Below are positions 9,559 through 19,870 of a stretch of DNA of 64,000 nt, one piece after another. This DNA is from an uncultured Bacteroidales bacterium. Lineage in GTDB: Bacteria; Bacteroidota; Bacteroidia; Bacteroidales; P3. Each line of letters opens with the position of its first letter. The stretch's first letter is position 1. Made by a program: the position numbers and the translations under genes. The stretch is from NCBI GenBank assembly GCA_946401725.1, contig CAMIVE010000002.1:40963-104962 (forward strand). The letters run 5' to 3'. The notes under the pieces are model-generated. The model did not search any database, was not told where the DNA came from, and saw nothing but the letters and a program-made list of their open reading frames with translations.

Positions 9559-11648
9559 GATTCTAGCATGCGTAAGTAATCTTCCTCGCTGATGATGGGT
9601 ACGCCCAGTTTTTCGGCTTTCTTGAGTTTCTCGGGTCCCATTTTCTCTCCCGCAAGCACATAGTCGGTCTTCCCGCTGATGGAACCGCTGACTTTGCCTC
9701 CGTGCTGTTCGATATGGGCTTTGATCTCATCACGAGAAAAACGGCTGAAGACGCCGCTGACAACAAAGGTTTTGCCGTCAAGCTGATGGGTGATATGGAG
9801 GTCGGAGAGGGTGAATTTGAGTCCGGCCTGGCGAAGGCGCTCAATCAGTCGCTGATGGCGCTCGTCATGGAAATAGTCGTAGATAAAGGCCGCGGTCTTC
9901 TCGCCTACGTCTTCCACGGTGGCCAGCTCCTCGATGCTTGCGGCCATCAGCGAGTCGATATGCTTGAAATAGCGGGCCAGCTTCTTGGCGCCTACTTCTC
10001 CGACATATCGGATGCCGAGGGCGAAGAGCACCCGCTCAAAGGGGACTTCCCTCGACTGGGCTATGGCTGCAAGGATATTGTCTGCGCCTTTATCCTGGAT
10101 GCTGGCGCGCCGCAGTCCGTCGCTGTCGTAGGATTCCAGCCCGACAAGCTGCTCGCGACTTAAACTGTAGAGATCGGCTACATCGCGCACCAGCCCTTTC
10201 TGATAGAGCATCTCCAGCCGCTCCGAGCCTAGATTGTCGATATTCATCGCCTTGCGGGAGACGAAATGCTCCAAACGGCCGATGATCTGCGGCGGACAGT
10301 CGTCCTGGTTGGGACAGTAGTGGCCGGCTTCTCCCTCGGCACGCACCAGCCGGGCACCACATTCGGGACAATGGGTGATATAGGCTATCGGACGGGCTCC
10401 GGGCTGCCGCTTCTGGAGGTCGACACCGACTACTTTGGGGATGATCTCACCGCCTTTCTCGACCAACAGCGAGTCGCCCTCCCGGATGTCCATCTTCTCT
10501 ATGAAGTCGGCATTGACCAGGGTGGCTCGCTTGACGGTGGTGCCTCCCAGCCATACGGGCTGCATATTGGCTACGGGGGTGATGACGCCGGTGCGGCCTA
10601 CCTGGAACGAGACGCTCAAGAGGGGGGTGGAGACTTGCTGGGCTTTGAACTTGTAGGCAATGGCCCATCGGGGCGATTTGGCGGTCAGTCCTAGCTGGTC
10701 CCAGAGCGACACTTGGTTGACTTTGATGACGATGCCGTCAATGGCGAAAGGGAGGTTCCAGCGTTCGCTGTCCCAATAGTCGATAAAGGCGCGGATCTCG
10801 TCGATATCCTTGCATTCCTTGATATAGGGCTGCACTTTGAAGCCCATACGGGTGGCCGCCTGAAGCCTCCCGGAATGGGTGGCTGCCGACTGCTGCAACT
10901 CCGTCGTGCCGGCAGGATCGCCGGCGGCCTCCCAATGGCTGGGGAGCATCATGAAATACATGCAGAACTGGAGCTTGCGTTTGGCACACTCGGCGGAGTC
11001 TTGCAGCTTGAGGCTGCCGCTGGCGGCATTACGGGGATTGGCAAAGGGTTCGTCACCGTCGGCTTCCCGCTGTCGGTTGAAGGCTTCGAAGGCGTCGAAG
11101 GGATAGACCACCTCGCCGCGCGCTTCAAAATCATCGGGATAGCAGCCGCGTAGCTTGAGGGGGATGGTCGGTATGGTCCGTGCATTGGAGGTGATGTCGT
11201 CTCCGACGGCTCCGTTACCGCGGGTGACTGCCTGCACCAACTGACCGTGTCGATAGGTGAGGCCGATGGCTACTCCGTCGTATTTCAATTCGCAGGAATA
11301 GCTGAAGGGGATATCGCCCAATAGTTTTCGGGTGCGGGCTTCAAAATCGACTATCTCTTCTATGGAATAGGTGTTGCCCAGCGAGAGCATGGGGAATCGG
11401 TGGGTCACCTGTCGGAATGTCTTGTTGACCTCCCCTCCTACCCGCTTGGTGGGTGAATTGGGATGGGCCAGCTCTGGATACTGGCGCTCGAGGTCTGTAA
11501 GTTCTCGCAACAGCTTGTCAAACTCAAAGTCGCTGACCAACGAACGGTCGTTCATGTAGTACTCATAGTTGTACTGGTCGATCAGGCGTGTCAGCTCGTC
11601 GATACGCTTCCGTGCGGGTTCTATGTCTATTTGGCTGAAGAGATCCAT
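9555..11648 (-). CDS. ligA: NAD-dependent DNA ligase
   Basis: ELKYDGVAIGLTY, AIDGIVIKVN, CPECGARL zinc finger, helix-hairpin-helix and BRCT; start MDLFSQIDIEPARKRIDEL. Confidence 0.96.
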   Translation of the reverse strand: MDLFSQIDIEPARKRIDELTRLIDQYNYEYYMNDRSLVSDFEFDKLLRELTDLERQYPELAHPNSPTKRVGGEVNKTFRQVTHRFPMLSLGNTYSIEEIVDFEARTRKLLGDIPFSYSCELKYDGVAIGLTYRHGQLVQAVTRGNGAVGDDITSNARTIPTIPLKLRGCYPDDFEARGEVVYPFDAFEAFNRQREADGDEPFANPRNAASGSLKLQDSAECAKRKLQFCMYFMMLPSHWEAAGDPAGTTELQQSAATHSGRLQAATRMGFKVQPYIKECKDIDEIRAFIDYWDSERWNLPFAIDGIVIKVNQVSLWDQLGLTAKSPRWAIAYKFKAQQVSTPLLSVSFQVGRTGVITPVANMQPVWLGGTTVKRATLVNADFIEKMDIREGDSLLVEKGGEIIPKVVGVDLQKRQPGARPIAYITHCPECGARLVRAEGEAGHYCPNQDDCPPQIIGRLEHFVSRKAMNIDNLGSERLEMLYQKGLVRDVADLYSLSREQLVGLESYDSDGLRRASIQDKGADNILAAIAQSREVPFERVLFALGIRYVGEVGAKKLARYFKHIDSLMAASIEELATVEDVGEKTAAFIYDYFHDERHQRLIERLRQAGLKFTLSDLHITHQLDGKTFVVSGVFSRFSRDEIKAHIEQHGGKVSGSISGKTDYVLAGEKMGPEKLKKAEKLGVPIISEEDYLRMLES

Positions 11649-11658
11649 GATTTGTCGT

Positions 11659-12456
11659 TTATATTTCTCCCTTGAAATTGAAGGAGACGGGTCCGGTGAG
11701 CTGCACCTGGCGATAATGGGTGCCGGTGGATTGGAAGGTGACTTTGAAATCGCCACCAAGGGTCTTGAGTTTCTGGTTGCCGCTGACAATGGCACAGGCG
11801 GTCACTCCGGTTCCACAAGCCCAGGTCTCGTCTTCCACACCGCGTTCATAGGTTCTGACGAAAAGGGTGCCGTCGGGAAGATCCTCTATGAAATCGACAT
11901 TGGTGCCTTCGGGGAACTGGTCGCTATTGTTGCGCAGCCGGCGGCCTTCTCCAACGACATCGAAATGTTCCAGATCATCGACCCGCTGCACATAATGGGG
12001 CGATCCGGTGTCGAGAAACCATCCGTCCAGACAGCGGCGCACATCGTCGCAGGCGATATCTCGCATACCGAGTTGCACCAATCCCATTCCTGAGGCTTCA
12101 TCGAATAGAAGGATCTCTGCATGATGCGGACCGTCGAAGCCGATGAAATCGAGCACTTGCCGACCGGTGGTCTCGTCACGGTGACCCAAGCCTAACCGAT
12201 GGGCAAAAGCGGCTATACAGCGTCCGCCGTTACCGCACATGGAGCCGATTCGGCCGTCGCTGTTATAGTATTTCATCTCAAAATCATAAGGGGCATCGGC
12301 ATTGCCGAGCGTCATCAACCCGTCGGCACCGACACCGAAACGGCGGTGACAGATATGGGCGATCTGCTTTTGGCTGAGTTGGGGGTCGTTTGCTCGGATA
12401 TCCAGCAGCACAAAATCGTTCCCGGCGCCATCATATTTATAGAAAGAAAGTGACAT
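11659..12456 (-). CDS. dapF: Diaminopimelate epimerase
   Basis: 265 aa; YDGAGNDFVLLD, MCGNGGRC, ETWACGTGVTA. Confidence 0.96.
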   Translation of the reverse strand: MSLSFYKYDGAGNDFVLLDIRANDPQLSQKQIAHICHRRFGVGADGLMTLGNADAPYDFEMKYYNSDGRIGSMCGNGGRCIAAFAHRLGLGHRDETTGRQVLDFIGFDGPHHAEILLFDEASGMGLVQLGMRDIACDDVRRCLDGWFLDTGSPHYVQRVDDLEHFDVVGEGRRLRNNSDQFPEGTNVDFIEDLPDGTLFVRTYERGVEDETWACGTGVTACAIVSGNQKLKTLGGDFKVTFQSTGTHYRQVQLTGPVSFNFKGEI

Positions 12457-12508
12457 TGTTTTCAGGGTTGAAGGGGGTTAGGTATTTGTTTTAGTTTGGT
12501 TTTCGTGA

Positions 12509-13771
12509 TCATTCATAGTCATACACTTCCACTTGCTCGGGCTTGTAGCCGGTATCGATGATTCGCTTGCGGCTCAACAGCACCAACAGGGAGCTGATGA
12601 CGATGGAGAAGAAAATGATGGAATAGACCATGCATTCGATTCGTTCGGCATGGGGAATGATTTCCACTCCTGCTGCGAGGTTGATCTGACGGGGCATGGA
12701 GGCCAATACGGCTGAAACCAGTCCTTTGGGAATCATGATGGAGACAATGAGGCGGTCGGTCTTGGTATTGTTGCGACCCACCAAAAAGATAAGGATGAAG
12801 CGTCCTACGAAGATGGCGGCAACTATGATGACACCCCACAACAGGGCGATGGAGTCGGTGAAGGGGATGCTGATGCCGATATAGACGAAGAAGAAGGTTT
12901 TGAGGATAAAGACTATTTCCTTGAAAAAGGATTTCTCGTTGTCACCGAGCGACTGCATGCGAAGCATGCGTCGATGATAGATTTTCCGCACAATGGAGTA
13001 CTCCAGGTAATTGGCGTTGCCCAGTACAATTCCGAACGCCAACGCGGCAATGGCTCCGCTGTAGCCGAGCGCCTCGGTGAGACCATAGACGACAAAAACG
13101 AATGCCGGCGTGAGGAACATGGAATTCTGCAACCTGCGCACTCTGCGCAGCAGAACGGACCACACAACGCCACCAACACCGCCGATGATCACCGCCATGA
13201 TGAATGAGGCCAGCACATTGCCCACTACTTGGATGACACTGATAGTGCCCATTTTGAATCCTTCCGTCAATGCCAGTGCAACCACAATACACAACACGCC
13301 GGAGATGGCCGACTCAAGGGTCAGCACGGTCTGTGTCTGATTGCTGATTCGCATCTGCTTGATGATGGGGATAACAATGGAGGATCCTGTTCCTGCCACC
13401 ATACTGCCCAAAAGCACCGACGCCCGCCACTCCAGTCCTGCTACGTAATGGGCGGTCACTGCTGCAACCGCAGTGGAAAGACAGAATGAATAGAATGTAA
13501 CCTGCACAATACCTACCCAGTACTTTCGCAGATTATTGATATTCATATCTATACCACTATCAATCAAGATAAACACCAGCGTGGCGGAAGCAAAGAGGGA
13601 GCCTATATTGCCCAACTTGTCGGGGGTCACCCACCCAAGCACCGAAGGGCCCAATAGGATACCAATCATCACAAGGAAGAGCACATCGGGCACACGGCTG
13701 CGACGGAAAAAGGCCGCAAAGAGGTGCGCGCAGAAGATCAGTGCTCCTAGAAAGATGAATGTTGTGCCCAT
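12509..13771 (-). CDS. Cation:proton antiporter (CPA family)
   Basis: 420 aa polytopic protein; FRRSRVPDVLFLVMIGILLGPSVLGWV. Confidence 0.85.
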   Translation of the reverse strand: MGTTFIFLGALIFCAHLFAAFFRRSRVPDVLFLVMIGILLGPSVLGWVTPDKLGNIGSLFASATLVFILIDSGIDMNINNLRKYWVGIVQVTFYSFCLSTAVAAVTAHYVAGLEWRASVLLGSMVAGTGSSIVIPIIKQMRISNQTQTVLTLESAISGVLCIVVALALTEGFKMGTISVIQVVGNVLASFIMAVIIGGVGGVVWSVLLRRVRRLQNSMFLTPAFVFVVYGLTEALGYSGAIAALAFGIVLGNANYLEYSIVRKIYHRRMLRMQSLGDNEKSFFKEIVFILKTFFFVYIGISIPFTDSIALLWGVIIVAAIFVGRFILIFLVGRNNTKTDRLIVSIMIPKGLVSAVLASMPRQINLAAGVEIIPHAERIECMVYSIIFFSIVISSLLVLLSRKRIIDTGYKPEQVEVYDYE

Positions 13772-13783
13772 GTTTTCTTCTAG

Positions 13784-14431
13784 TTAAAAATCAATATCGG
13801 GGAAGAGTTTGCGGAGTGTGATCATGGAGGGGTTGCGCTGAGCCATCTCTTCGAATTTCTCGCGCGGCATGTAGGCTTTGACTTCACGCTGCTCAACGTC
13901 GACAGCCACTCTGTACTGCAGTCCTTCGTTGTTGGTGACTTTTCGGAAGAAGGAACAGATTCGGTCTTGATATTCGCGCAGAAGGGTGTCGAAATAGATG
14001 TTGGGTACTTTGATATAGAAAAGGTTGTTGTTGTGTAGCGTCACCTTCTTGTCGGCCAGAAGTTCCTGGAACTTCTCGTCCTGCACATTGTCCTGCAGCA
14101 GCTGGTTCCAGTAGGCTTCGAGTTTTTCCTGGGTGAGCTGCTCCACCTCCATGCTGTCGAGCGAACGGATGGGCTGGATTTCGTGTGGAGCGGAGATAGA
14201 GACCGAGGAAAGCATATGGCGCGGTATGCCGCGCTGCACGGTGGCGTTGTTCTTTGCCGGATCTGGTGCGGCTTCCGCTGTCGGCTGTTGCTGGGGGGTG
14301 GTTGCCGGCTGGGGTGCGGTTGCCGGCTGGGAGATAGGCGTGGCGGGCTGGGCCGGACGCGGTGCCGGTTCAACCGATGGTGGGGTATCGCTAGATGGGG
14401 TTTTATGTTCCGCCTGAGGCGATCTTGCTAT
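13784..14431 (-). pseudogene. dnaX: Tau-like C-terminal part of DnaX, in the same frame as dnaX but separated by an in-frame TAG
   Basis: Minus strand from 14431: IARSPQAEHKTPSSDTPPSVEPAPRPAQPATPISQPATAPQPATTPQQQPTAEAAPDPAKNNATVQRGIPRHMLSS...MITLRKLFPDIDF; uninterrupted in the frame of the upstream dnaX ORF. Confidence 0.7.
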
Positions 14432-15550
14432 CTAACCTGCAGCCTGGGGCTGGAGTTTTTTCATCACAGCGGCTAGTTTCATCAACGCAACTTCGATGAA
14501 GAGCCGTTTGTTGTTGGCGTCACGGAAGCGGTACTCGGCGTCGGAGGCGATTTCAAGATAGCGCATCACCAAAGGCAATCCGCAGGCTGCGGACTGCTGT
14601 CCGAAACGCTGACGCTCGCTCTCACCGCACTCAAGCAGTTTGAGTGTGGCGGGGTCGATACTGACCATCAGATTGCGCAGGTGTTCCGACAAACCGGTGA
14701 TGAAATGCTGTCCGTCGAATCCTTTGTCGATGATCTCCTGATAAAGCAGCAGCGAACCGCTGATATCGCCGTTTTTGAACATGTCGACAAAACGGAAATA
14801 ATAGTCGCTGTCCAGCATATTCAAATTCTCGAGACAGCTTTTGTAGGTGAGGTTGTTGCCGGTGAAGCTGACCAGCTGGTCGAAGAGCGACAACGCATCG
14901 CGCAAGCCGCCTTCGGCTTTGCGGGCGATGATATGCAGCGCATCGGGTTCATACGGGACCTGCTCCTTGTCGGCCACATAGGCCAGATGTTTCACGATAT
15001 CTTCGGTCTCGATGCGTTTGAAGTCGAATATCTGGCATCGGGAGAGGATGGTGGGAATGATTTTGTGCTTCTCGGTGGTTGCAAGAATGAACTTGGCATA
15101 GGCAGGAGGCTCTTCAAGGGTCTTGAGGAAGGCGTTGAAGGCCGCCGAGGAAAGCATGTGGACCTCATCGATGATATATACTTTGTAACGTCCGGTCTGG
15201 GGAGGAATATATACCTGCTTGACCAATTCGCGGATATCGTCGACGGAGTTGTTGGAAGCAGCGTCCAGTTCGAAGATATTCATGGAGGCGCCACTGTTGA
15301 AGGAGCGGCAGGATTCGCATTCGTTGCAGGCTTCGGTATCGGCGGTGAGATTGGTGCAGTTGATGGTTTTGGCCAGGATACGTGCACACGTGGTTTTGCC
15401 CACGCCGCGGGGTCCGCAAAAAAGAAACGCCTGTGCCAGCTGCCCCGTGCGGATGGCGTTCTTAAGCGTGGTGGTGATATGCGACTGCCCCACGACGCTC
15501 TCAAAGGTGGTTGGGCGGTATTTGCGGGCGGAAACGATGTAATTGTCCAT
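14432..15550 (-). CDS. dnaX: DNA polymerase III subunit gamma/tau, AAA+ core (gamma-like), terminated by TAG
   Basis: MDNYIVSARKYRPTTFESVVGQSHITTTLKNAI...FCGPRGVGKTTCARILAKTINC...IDEVHMLSSAAFNAFLKTLEEPP. Confidence 0.95.
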   Translation of the reverse strand: MDNYIVSARKYRPTTFESVVGQSHITTTLKNAIRTGQLAQAFLFCGPRGVGKTTCARILAKTINCTNLTADTEACNECESCRSFNSGASMNIFELDAASNNSVDDIRELVKQVYIPPQTGRYKVYIIDEVHMLSSAAFNAFLKTLEEPPAYAKFILATTEKHKIIPTILSRCQIFDFKRIETEDIVKHLAYVADKEQVPYEPDALHIIARKAEGGLRDALSLFDQLVSFTGNNLTYKSCLENLNMLDSDYYFRFVDMFKNGDISGSLLLYQEIIDKGFDGQHFITGLSEHLRNLMVSIDPATLKLLECGESERQRFGQQSAACGLPLVMRYLEIASDAEYRFRDANNKRLFIEVALMKLAAVMKKLQPQAAG

Positions 15551-15731
15551 ATATTTTTGAATTCCTATTAAAAAAGCGTATAAGCACGGACAGCACAGAA
15601 TACGACACACACTGTTGTCGTACAATGGATTGCCGAACTTGGAGCGCAGATGTTATTCTGTGCAAAGATAGGAAAAAAAGTTGAATCGGGCAAAAGGCCC
15701 TGCGAAAAGAGGGCGGAACGACAGGGTGAAT

Positions 15732-16378
15732 CTATTTCAGATTCTTGATATTGGCAATAATGGTATTGACATCTTCCTGGGAGTAGCCCCAGCAGTGGGC
15801 ATCCTTGCGTTTGGGATTGGCCAGGAATTTGTTGAGCCAATATTTGGCTTTGTCGGGATCGCGGAAGCTGTACATGTAGTTACGAGGACCGCCCACTGCT
15901 TCCTGTCCTGCATAGACACAGGCGAGGATAAACTGGCTATTGGCATCATTGGGAGCTACGGCATGGAGGAGGGGGAGTATGTCGACAGCAGTGGCATCAT
16001 TGATGAACTTGCGCATGTCTTCATCATGAAGTCCACAGCCAAAACCGTGGAATGTACTTCTGTGACAGTAGATGTAAATGGCTTCGGGATAGCCTTCCTT
16101 GGCGTACTTCTCAATTTGTTCAAAAGGGGTCTCAAGCTCGTCGATTGTAGGTTGTTTGCCTGTTTTTAGGGCAATGGGTTTTTCAATGCGGTTGATAGCC
16201 TCTAGTCCGATGGCAGCATCGGAATATCCAAATTCGACGGCTTTGTTGTAGAAATATTTGGCTGTCCCAATCTGAATAGGTGTACCGAGTCCGAGGCGGT
16301 AACACTGGCCGGCAAGAAAAGCGGCATCACCTCGAAGCGCTCTTGAAAAAGACCATCTCCACTTAAAAGCAACCCCTA
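15732..16378 (-). pseudogene. 5'-truncated Sel1/TPR-like gene remnant
   Basis: Open minus frame reads FKWRWSFSRALRGDAAFLAGQCYRLGLGTPIQIGTAKYFYNKAVEFGYSDAAIGLEAINRIEK...DEDMRKFINDATAVDILPLLHAV...NLK*; no ATG/GTG/TTG before the internal ATG at 16016; frame runs into the 3' end of the upstream gene. Confidence 0.55.
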
Positions 16379-17794
16379 TTTCCCGCGGCCCTGGAAGATG
16401 ATAATGACGGTGTAGAGAAGTATCTTGATATCGGTGGCGATAGACATGTTCTCAAGGTAGAGAAGATCGTAACGCATGCGTTCAATCATCTCGTCAACAC
16501 TTTCGGCGTAACCGTATTTGACCTGACCCCACGAGGTGATGCCGGGCTTGACTTTGTGGAGAAGGAGGTATTCGGGGGCCTGCTCGACGATCTGGTCGAT
16601 AAAGTATTGCCGTTCGGGTCGGGGGCCGACAATGGACATGGTGCCTTTGAGGACGTTGTAGAACTGGGGGATTTCATCCAGCCGGTATTTGCGCATGATG
16701 CGTCCGAAGGGGGTGATTCGGGGGTCGTCGTCCTTGGAGAGAGCGGGTCCGTTGGCTTCAGCGTCGACATACATGGAGCGGAACTTATGCATTTTGAAAG
16801 GTTTTCCGCGATAACCGATGCGTTCCTGCGCATAGAAAACTGGACCGGGAGAGGTACACTTGACAATAAGGGCTGTAAGCAGAAATACAGGGGAAAGCAA
16901 AAGCAGCGCCAAAAGGGACAACAGGATATCCATCAAACGCTTGAGGGCGTACTGCCACTCCTCCATAGGACGGGGGTTGATGGTGATCAGCGGGGAATGG
17001 AAGATGGAGTTGATCTTGACGGATCCATAGATGATATCACGCAGGTCGGGAGTGATCTTGATGATGACATCGTCGCGTCGGTCGAGCAGACGGATAATCT
17101 GGCTGATCCGGTCGTTCTGGCAGTCTTCGACGGCGAAGATGACTTCCTCGATATGATGCTCCTCGATAAGGGTGTTGATGTCGGAGAGGGAACCCAGATG
17201 GGGCATAACCTGCTGGAGACGGGGGTCGATGAATCCGTTGACGGGGACAAACCCGATGAAGAGGTTACCGGAATAGACGGCCTGGTTTTCGAGGTCCAAA
17301 TAGGTGTCGAAGGCGCGTTTGCCGCTGCCGATAAGGAGTGTGGGGAATCCGATACGACGGGTGTGGACGAGTCGGGCGGTATGGGTGGTGATGACGAGAC
17401 GACCCAGATAGGTGATTGTGAAATGGAGGAGAAAGAGGATAAGGAAGCTGAGGTAGTATTTGTGATAGGAGGAGATATGGTCGTCAAGCAGGAGTGCGAA
17501 AAAAATGACAATCACACCGAAGAGCGATGCGAAGAGTGTCATCTCCAGCTCCTTGAGTCGTGATTTGCGATAGACGTTCTTGTAGGTTCCCTGGAAGGCG
17601 TACAAGCAGACCCATGCAACGGGCAGCAGGATGATTCCCCGCCAGAAGTTGGAATCCTGGAAGACGAGGTTGACATCCTGGAAGCGACCGTTCTCGATGG
17701 CGATTTTGCGGAACAGGAAGAAGGCGGCCCACGCGACGAGGGCGGCACAGACATCCCAGATGATATATTTGAGGGTTTGGCGAGTTGTATTCAG
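16376..17794 (-). CDS. Undecaprenyl-phosphate sugar phosphotransferase (WbaP/bacterial sugar transferase family)
   Basis: LKRLMDILLSLLALLLLSPVFLLTALIVKCTSPGPVFYAQERIGYRGKPFKMHKFRSM; N-terminus probably LNTTRQTLKYIIWDVCAAL from a CTG at 17794. Confidence 0.85.
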   Translation of the reverse strand: MNTTRQTLKYIIWDVCAALVAWAAFFLFRKIAIENGRFQDVNLVFQDSNFWRGIILLPVAWVCLYAFQGTYKNVYRKSRLKELEMTLFASLFGVIVIFFALLLDDHISSYHKYYLSFLILFLLHFTITYLGRLVITTHTARLVHTRRIGFPTLLIGSGKRAFDTYLDLENQAVYSGNLFIGFVPVNGFIDPRLQQVMPHLGSLSDINTLIEEHHIEEVIFAVEDCQNDRISQIIRLLDRRDDVIIKITPDLRDIIYGSVKINSIFHSPLITINPRPMEEWQYALKRLMDILLSLLALLLLSPVFLLTALIVKCTSPGPVFYAQERIGYRGKPFKMHKFRSMYVDAEANGPALSKDDDPRITPFGRIMRKYRLDEIPQFYNVLKGTMSIVGPRPERQYFIDQIVEQAPEYLLLHKVKPGITSWGQVKYGYAESVDEMIERMRYDLLYLENMSIATDIKILLYTVIIIFQGRGK

Positions 17795-17861
17795 AGTGTT
17801 CGGGGTTTTAGTGGTTAGAAAGGTAAGGTTAGTTTATTCGCTTGTCTCGGAACAGAGGAGC

Positions 17862-18779
17862 TTACATGGCGATAAGCTTCATGTTGTCGATAAAGAGGCT
17901 GCCGTTCTTGTGGTCTGGATTGAAAGCGGTGAAATAGAGACGGATATCAGGGTAGTGACGGTAGGTCTGACTCCATATCTTGCCGAGGTTGATGTAGATT
18001 TTCTGCCAGCCGGCCTCGGGTTTGCCGTAGATGGTCATAGCGGACATCACTATGTCGCTTCCGCCAGAATAAGAGGGGTTTTTGAGTCCGACGCTGAAGT
18101 CAAAATCGCTCCAGTAGTCCATCTCGAGGTAGAGCACGGCACCGGGATCGCCTACATGGCAGGTGGTATCGGCCCAGAAGTTGAGCGCGGTGACGCTGTC
18201 AGGGATACGAATGACCCCACAGCCGTATCCTGAACGAACGGTGTCGGACTTGTAAACCAGACGTGAGACGACGGTATCGAGCTTGACAGCTCCGGGACCG
18301 GGTTCGAAAAACTCTTTCCACAGAACACTCATAACGGAATGGCTGATATAATGCGTCTCGAGGGTGTCGATACGGGTCACGGAATCTGTCGTAAGTTGGA
18401 TATTGTTGAGTGTCAGCGTTTCGAAGAAGGGATAGGCGATGCGTGTACCGGCAATGCCATTTTGCTTGACAACGGGAACAACACGGACGATGTCGATGTT
18501 GCCTTGTTTGAGAACGGGTATACGGCACGGGAGGTTGTAGGTACCGAGGTCTGTCTCGGCTTCGTCGCCCTCTTGCCACACGATGACATTGACGGCATCG
18601 ATGGCACTGGTGAAGAATCCGTCCTCGGGACTCCAGGAGTCGGCGGGGTTGTCCTTAAGGGTGACGGTGCCGATCTCGAGATATGCGGGGGCGGTAAGAT
18701 CCCCTTCATAGCGGTCGCAGGCGGCGAAAAGGAAACCGGCGGAAAGAAGTATGATGGATTTTTTGAATATGCGATTCAT
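17862..18779 (-). CDS. Hypothetical lipoprotein
   Basis: Start MNRIFKKSIILLSAGFLFAACDRYEG, clear lipobox. Confidence 0.8.
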   Translation of the reverse strand: MNRIFKKSIILLSAGFLFAACDRYEGDLTAPAYLEIGTVTLKDNPADSWSPEDGFFTSAIDAVNVIVWQEGDEAETDLGTYNLPCRIPVLKQGNIDIVRVVPVVKQNGIAGTRIAYPFFETLTLNNIQLTTDSVTRIDTLETHYISHSVMSVLWKEFFEPGPGAVKLDTVVSRLVYKSDTVRSGYGCGVIRIPDSVTALNFWADTTCHVGDPGAVLYLEMDYWSDFDFSVGLKNPSYSGGSDIVMSAMTIYGKPEAGWQKIYINLGKIWSQTYRHYPDIRLYFTAFNPDHKNGSLFIDNMKLIAM

Positions 18780-18890
18780 CGACAATGGGGTATGTTTGTT
18801 TAAAAAAGAGAAACGTCGGATGGACATTTGTAATGGGGAAAACGCACGAAAGGGGATTATATTGTATCTTTGTTCTTTTATCTTTTCACT

Positions 18891-19808
18891 TTATACTTTA
18901 CCGCCTGCTGTTTTGACCGCTTTTTTACGCTGTGCAACGGTGAGACCGACAAAGACAACAATAATACCTGCCACTTTCAAGAGGCTGATGGTTTCCTGCC
19001 CCATCAGCAAGGCGAGGAGGAGCGAGAAGACGGGTATGATATTGTTGTAGACGGATCCGGCAGTGGCACCAAGTCGTCGCATACCGTAGTTGAAACACAT
19101 ATAGGCCACGGTGGAGCATAGGATGCCGAGAAACGCCAGATCGAACAGCATACGGGGCGAGTATGAAAGAAGCGGCAGTTTGTCGCTGTCTGTCAGAAGC
19201 ATGAGCGGCAAAAAATAGACAAGGGCTATGAGGTTCTGATAGCTGGTGATGGTCACGGGTCGATAATGGTCGAGAATCCGGACTAAGGTCAGGGTGTAGA
19301 CGACGGCAATCAGCACGGCACAGGCAAGCAGGAGTATGCCACGCGGACTGGCATTGAACGAGAAATCGTCGTTCATGGACATCAGCATGATGCCGACCAA
19401 CGAAAGGAGAACACCGATTACAGCTTGGATCCGCAGCCGTTCCTTATACACCAACGCCATCGCAAAGGGAATGAAAAGGGGGATGGTGGCAATAATGATG
19501 GAAGCGAGACTACCTGTCACATATTTCACTCCGGTGGTCTCACAGATACTGTATAGGAAAGGTTCGCAAAAAGCGAGGAGAAGGAAATACTTCAGATGGC
19601 CTTTGCGGATGGGCTCCAACTGATGGGTCAATGCAAGCAACGGCAAGGTAAACAGCGAAGCAACCAACATGCGGAAGGTGATGATAATATAGGGTGTAAT
19701 AGCTGTTTCGTTCAAGAAAAGGTCCTTCGTGAAAATGAACGAGGCGCCCCAGAAGGCCGACGAGACAACCAGTAGTGTTTGAGGCAAATATTTTTTTAAT
19801 TTTGACAT
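18891..19808 (-). CDS. EamA/DMT family transporter
   Basis: 305 aa, ten hydrophobic segments, FWGASFIFTKD. Confidence 0.88.
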   Translation of the reverse strand: MSKLKKYLPQTLLVVSSAFWGASFIFTKDLFLNETAITPYIIITFRMLVASLFTLPLLALTHQLEPIRKGHLKYFLLLAFCEPFLYSICETTGVKYVTGSLASIIIATIPLFIPFAMALVYKERLRIQAVIGVLLSLVGIMLMSMNDDFSFNASPRGILLLACAVLIAVVYTLTLVRILDHYRPVTITSYQNLIALVYFLPLMLLTDSDKLPLLSYSPRMLFDLAFLGILCSTVAYMCFNYGMRRLGATAGSVYNNIIPVFSLLLALLMGQETISLLKVAGIIVVFVGLTVAQRKKAVKTAGGKV

Positions 19809-19831
19809 TTGATGTAACTATCGTAATTTTG
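19801..19831 (+). promoter_or_regulatory. Bacteroidota promoter TTTG-N19-TAATTTTG
   Basis: TTTG 19801-19804; TAATTTTG 19824-19831; 19-nt spacer; about 40 nt before ATG 19871. Confidence 0.65.
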
Positions 19832-19870
19832 CAAAAGTACGAAATAACATTCACATAGCCATAAATAGCC

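Noticed and set aside
16556-17563. 335-aa plus-strand ORF
   Set aside because: Antisense to the sugar transferase, D/E/G/V-rich artefact.
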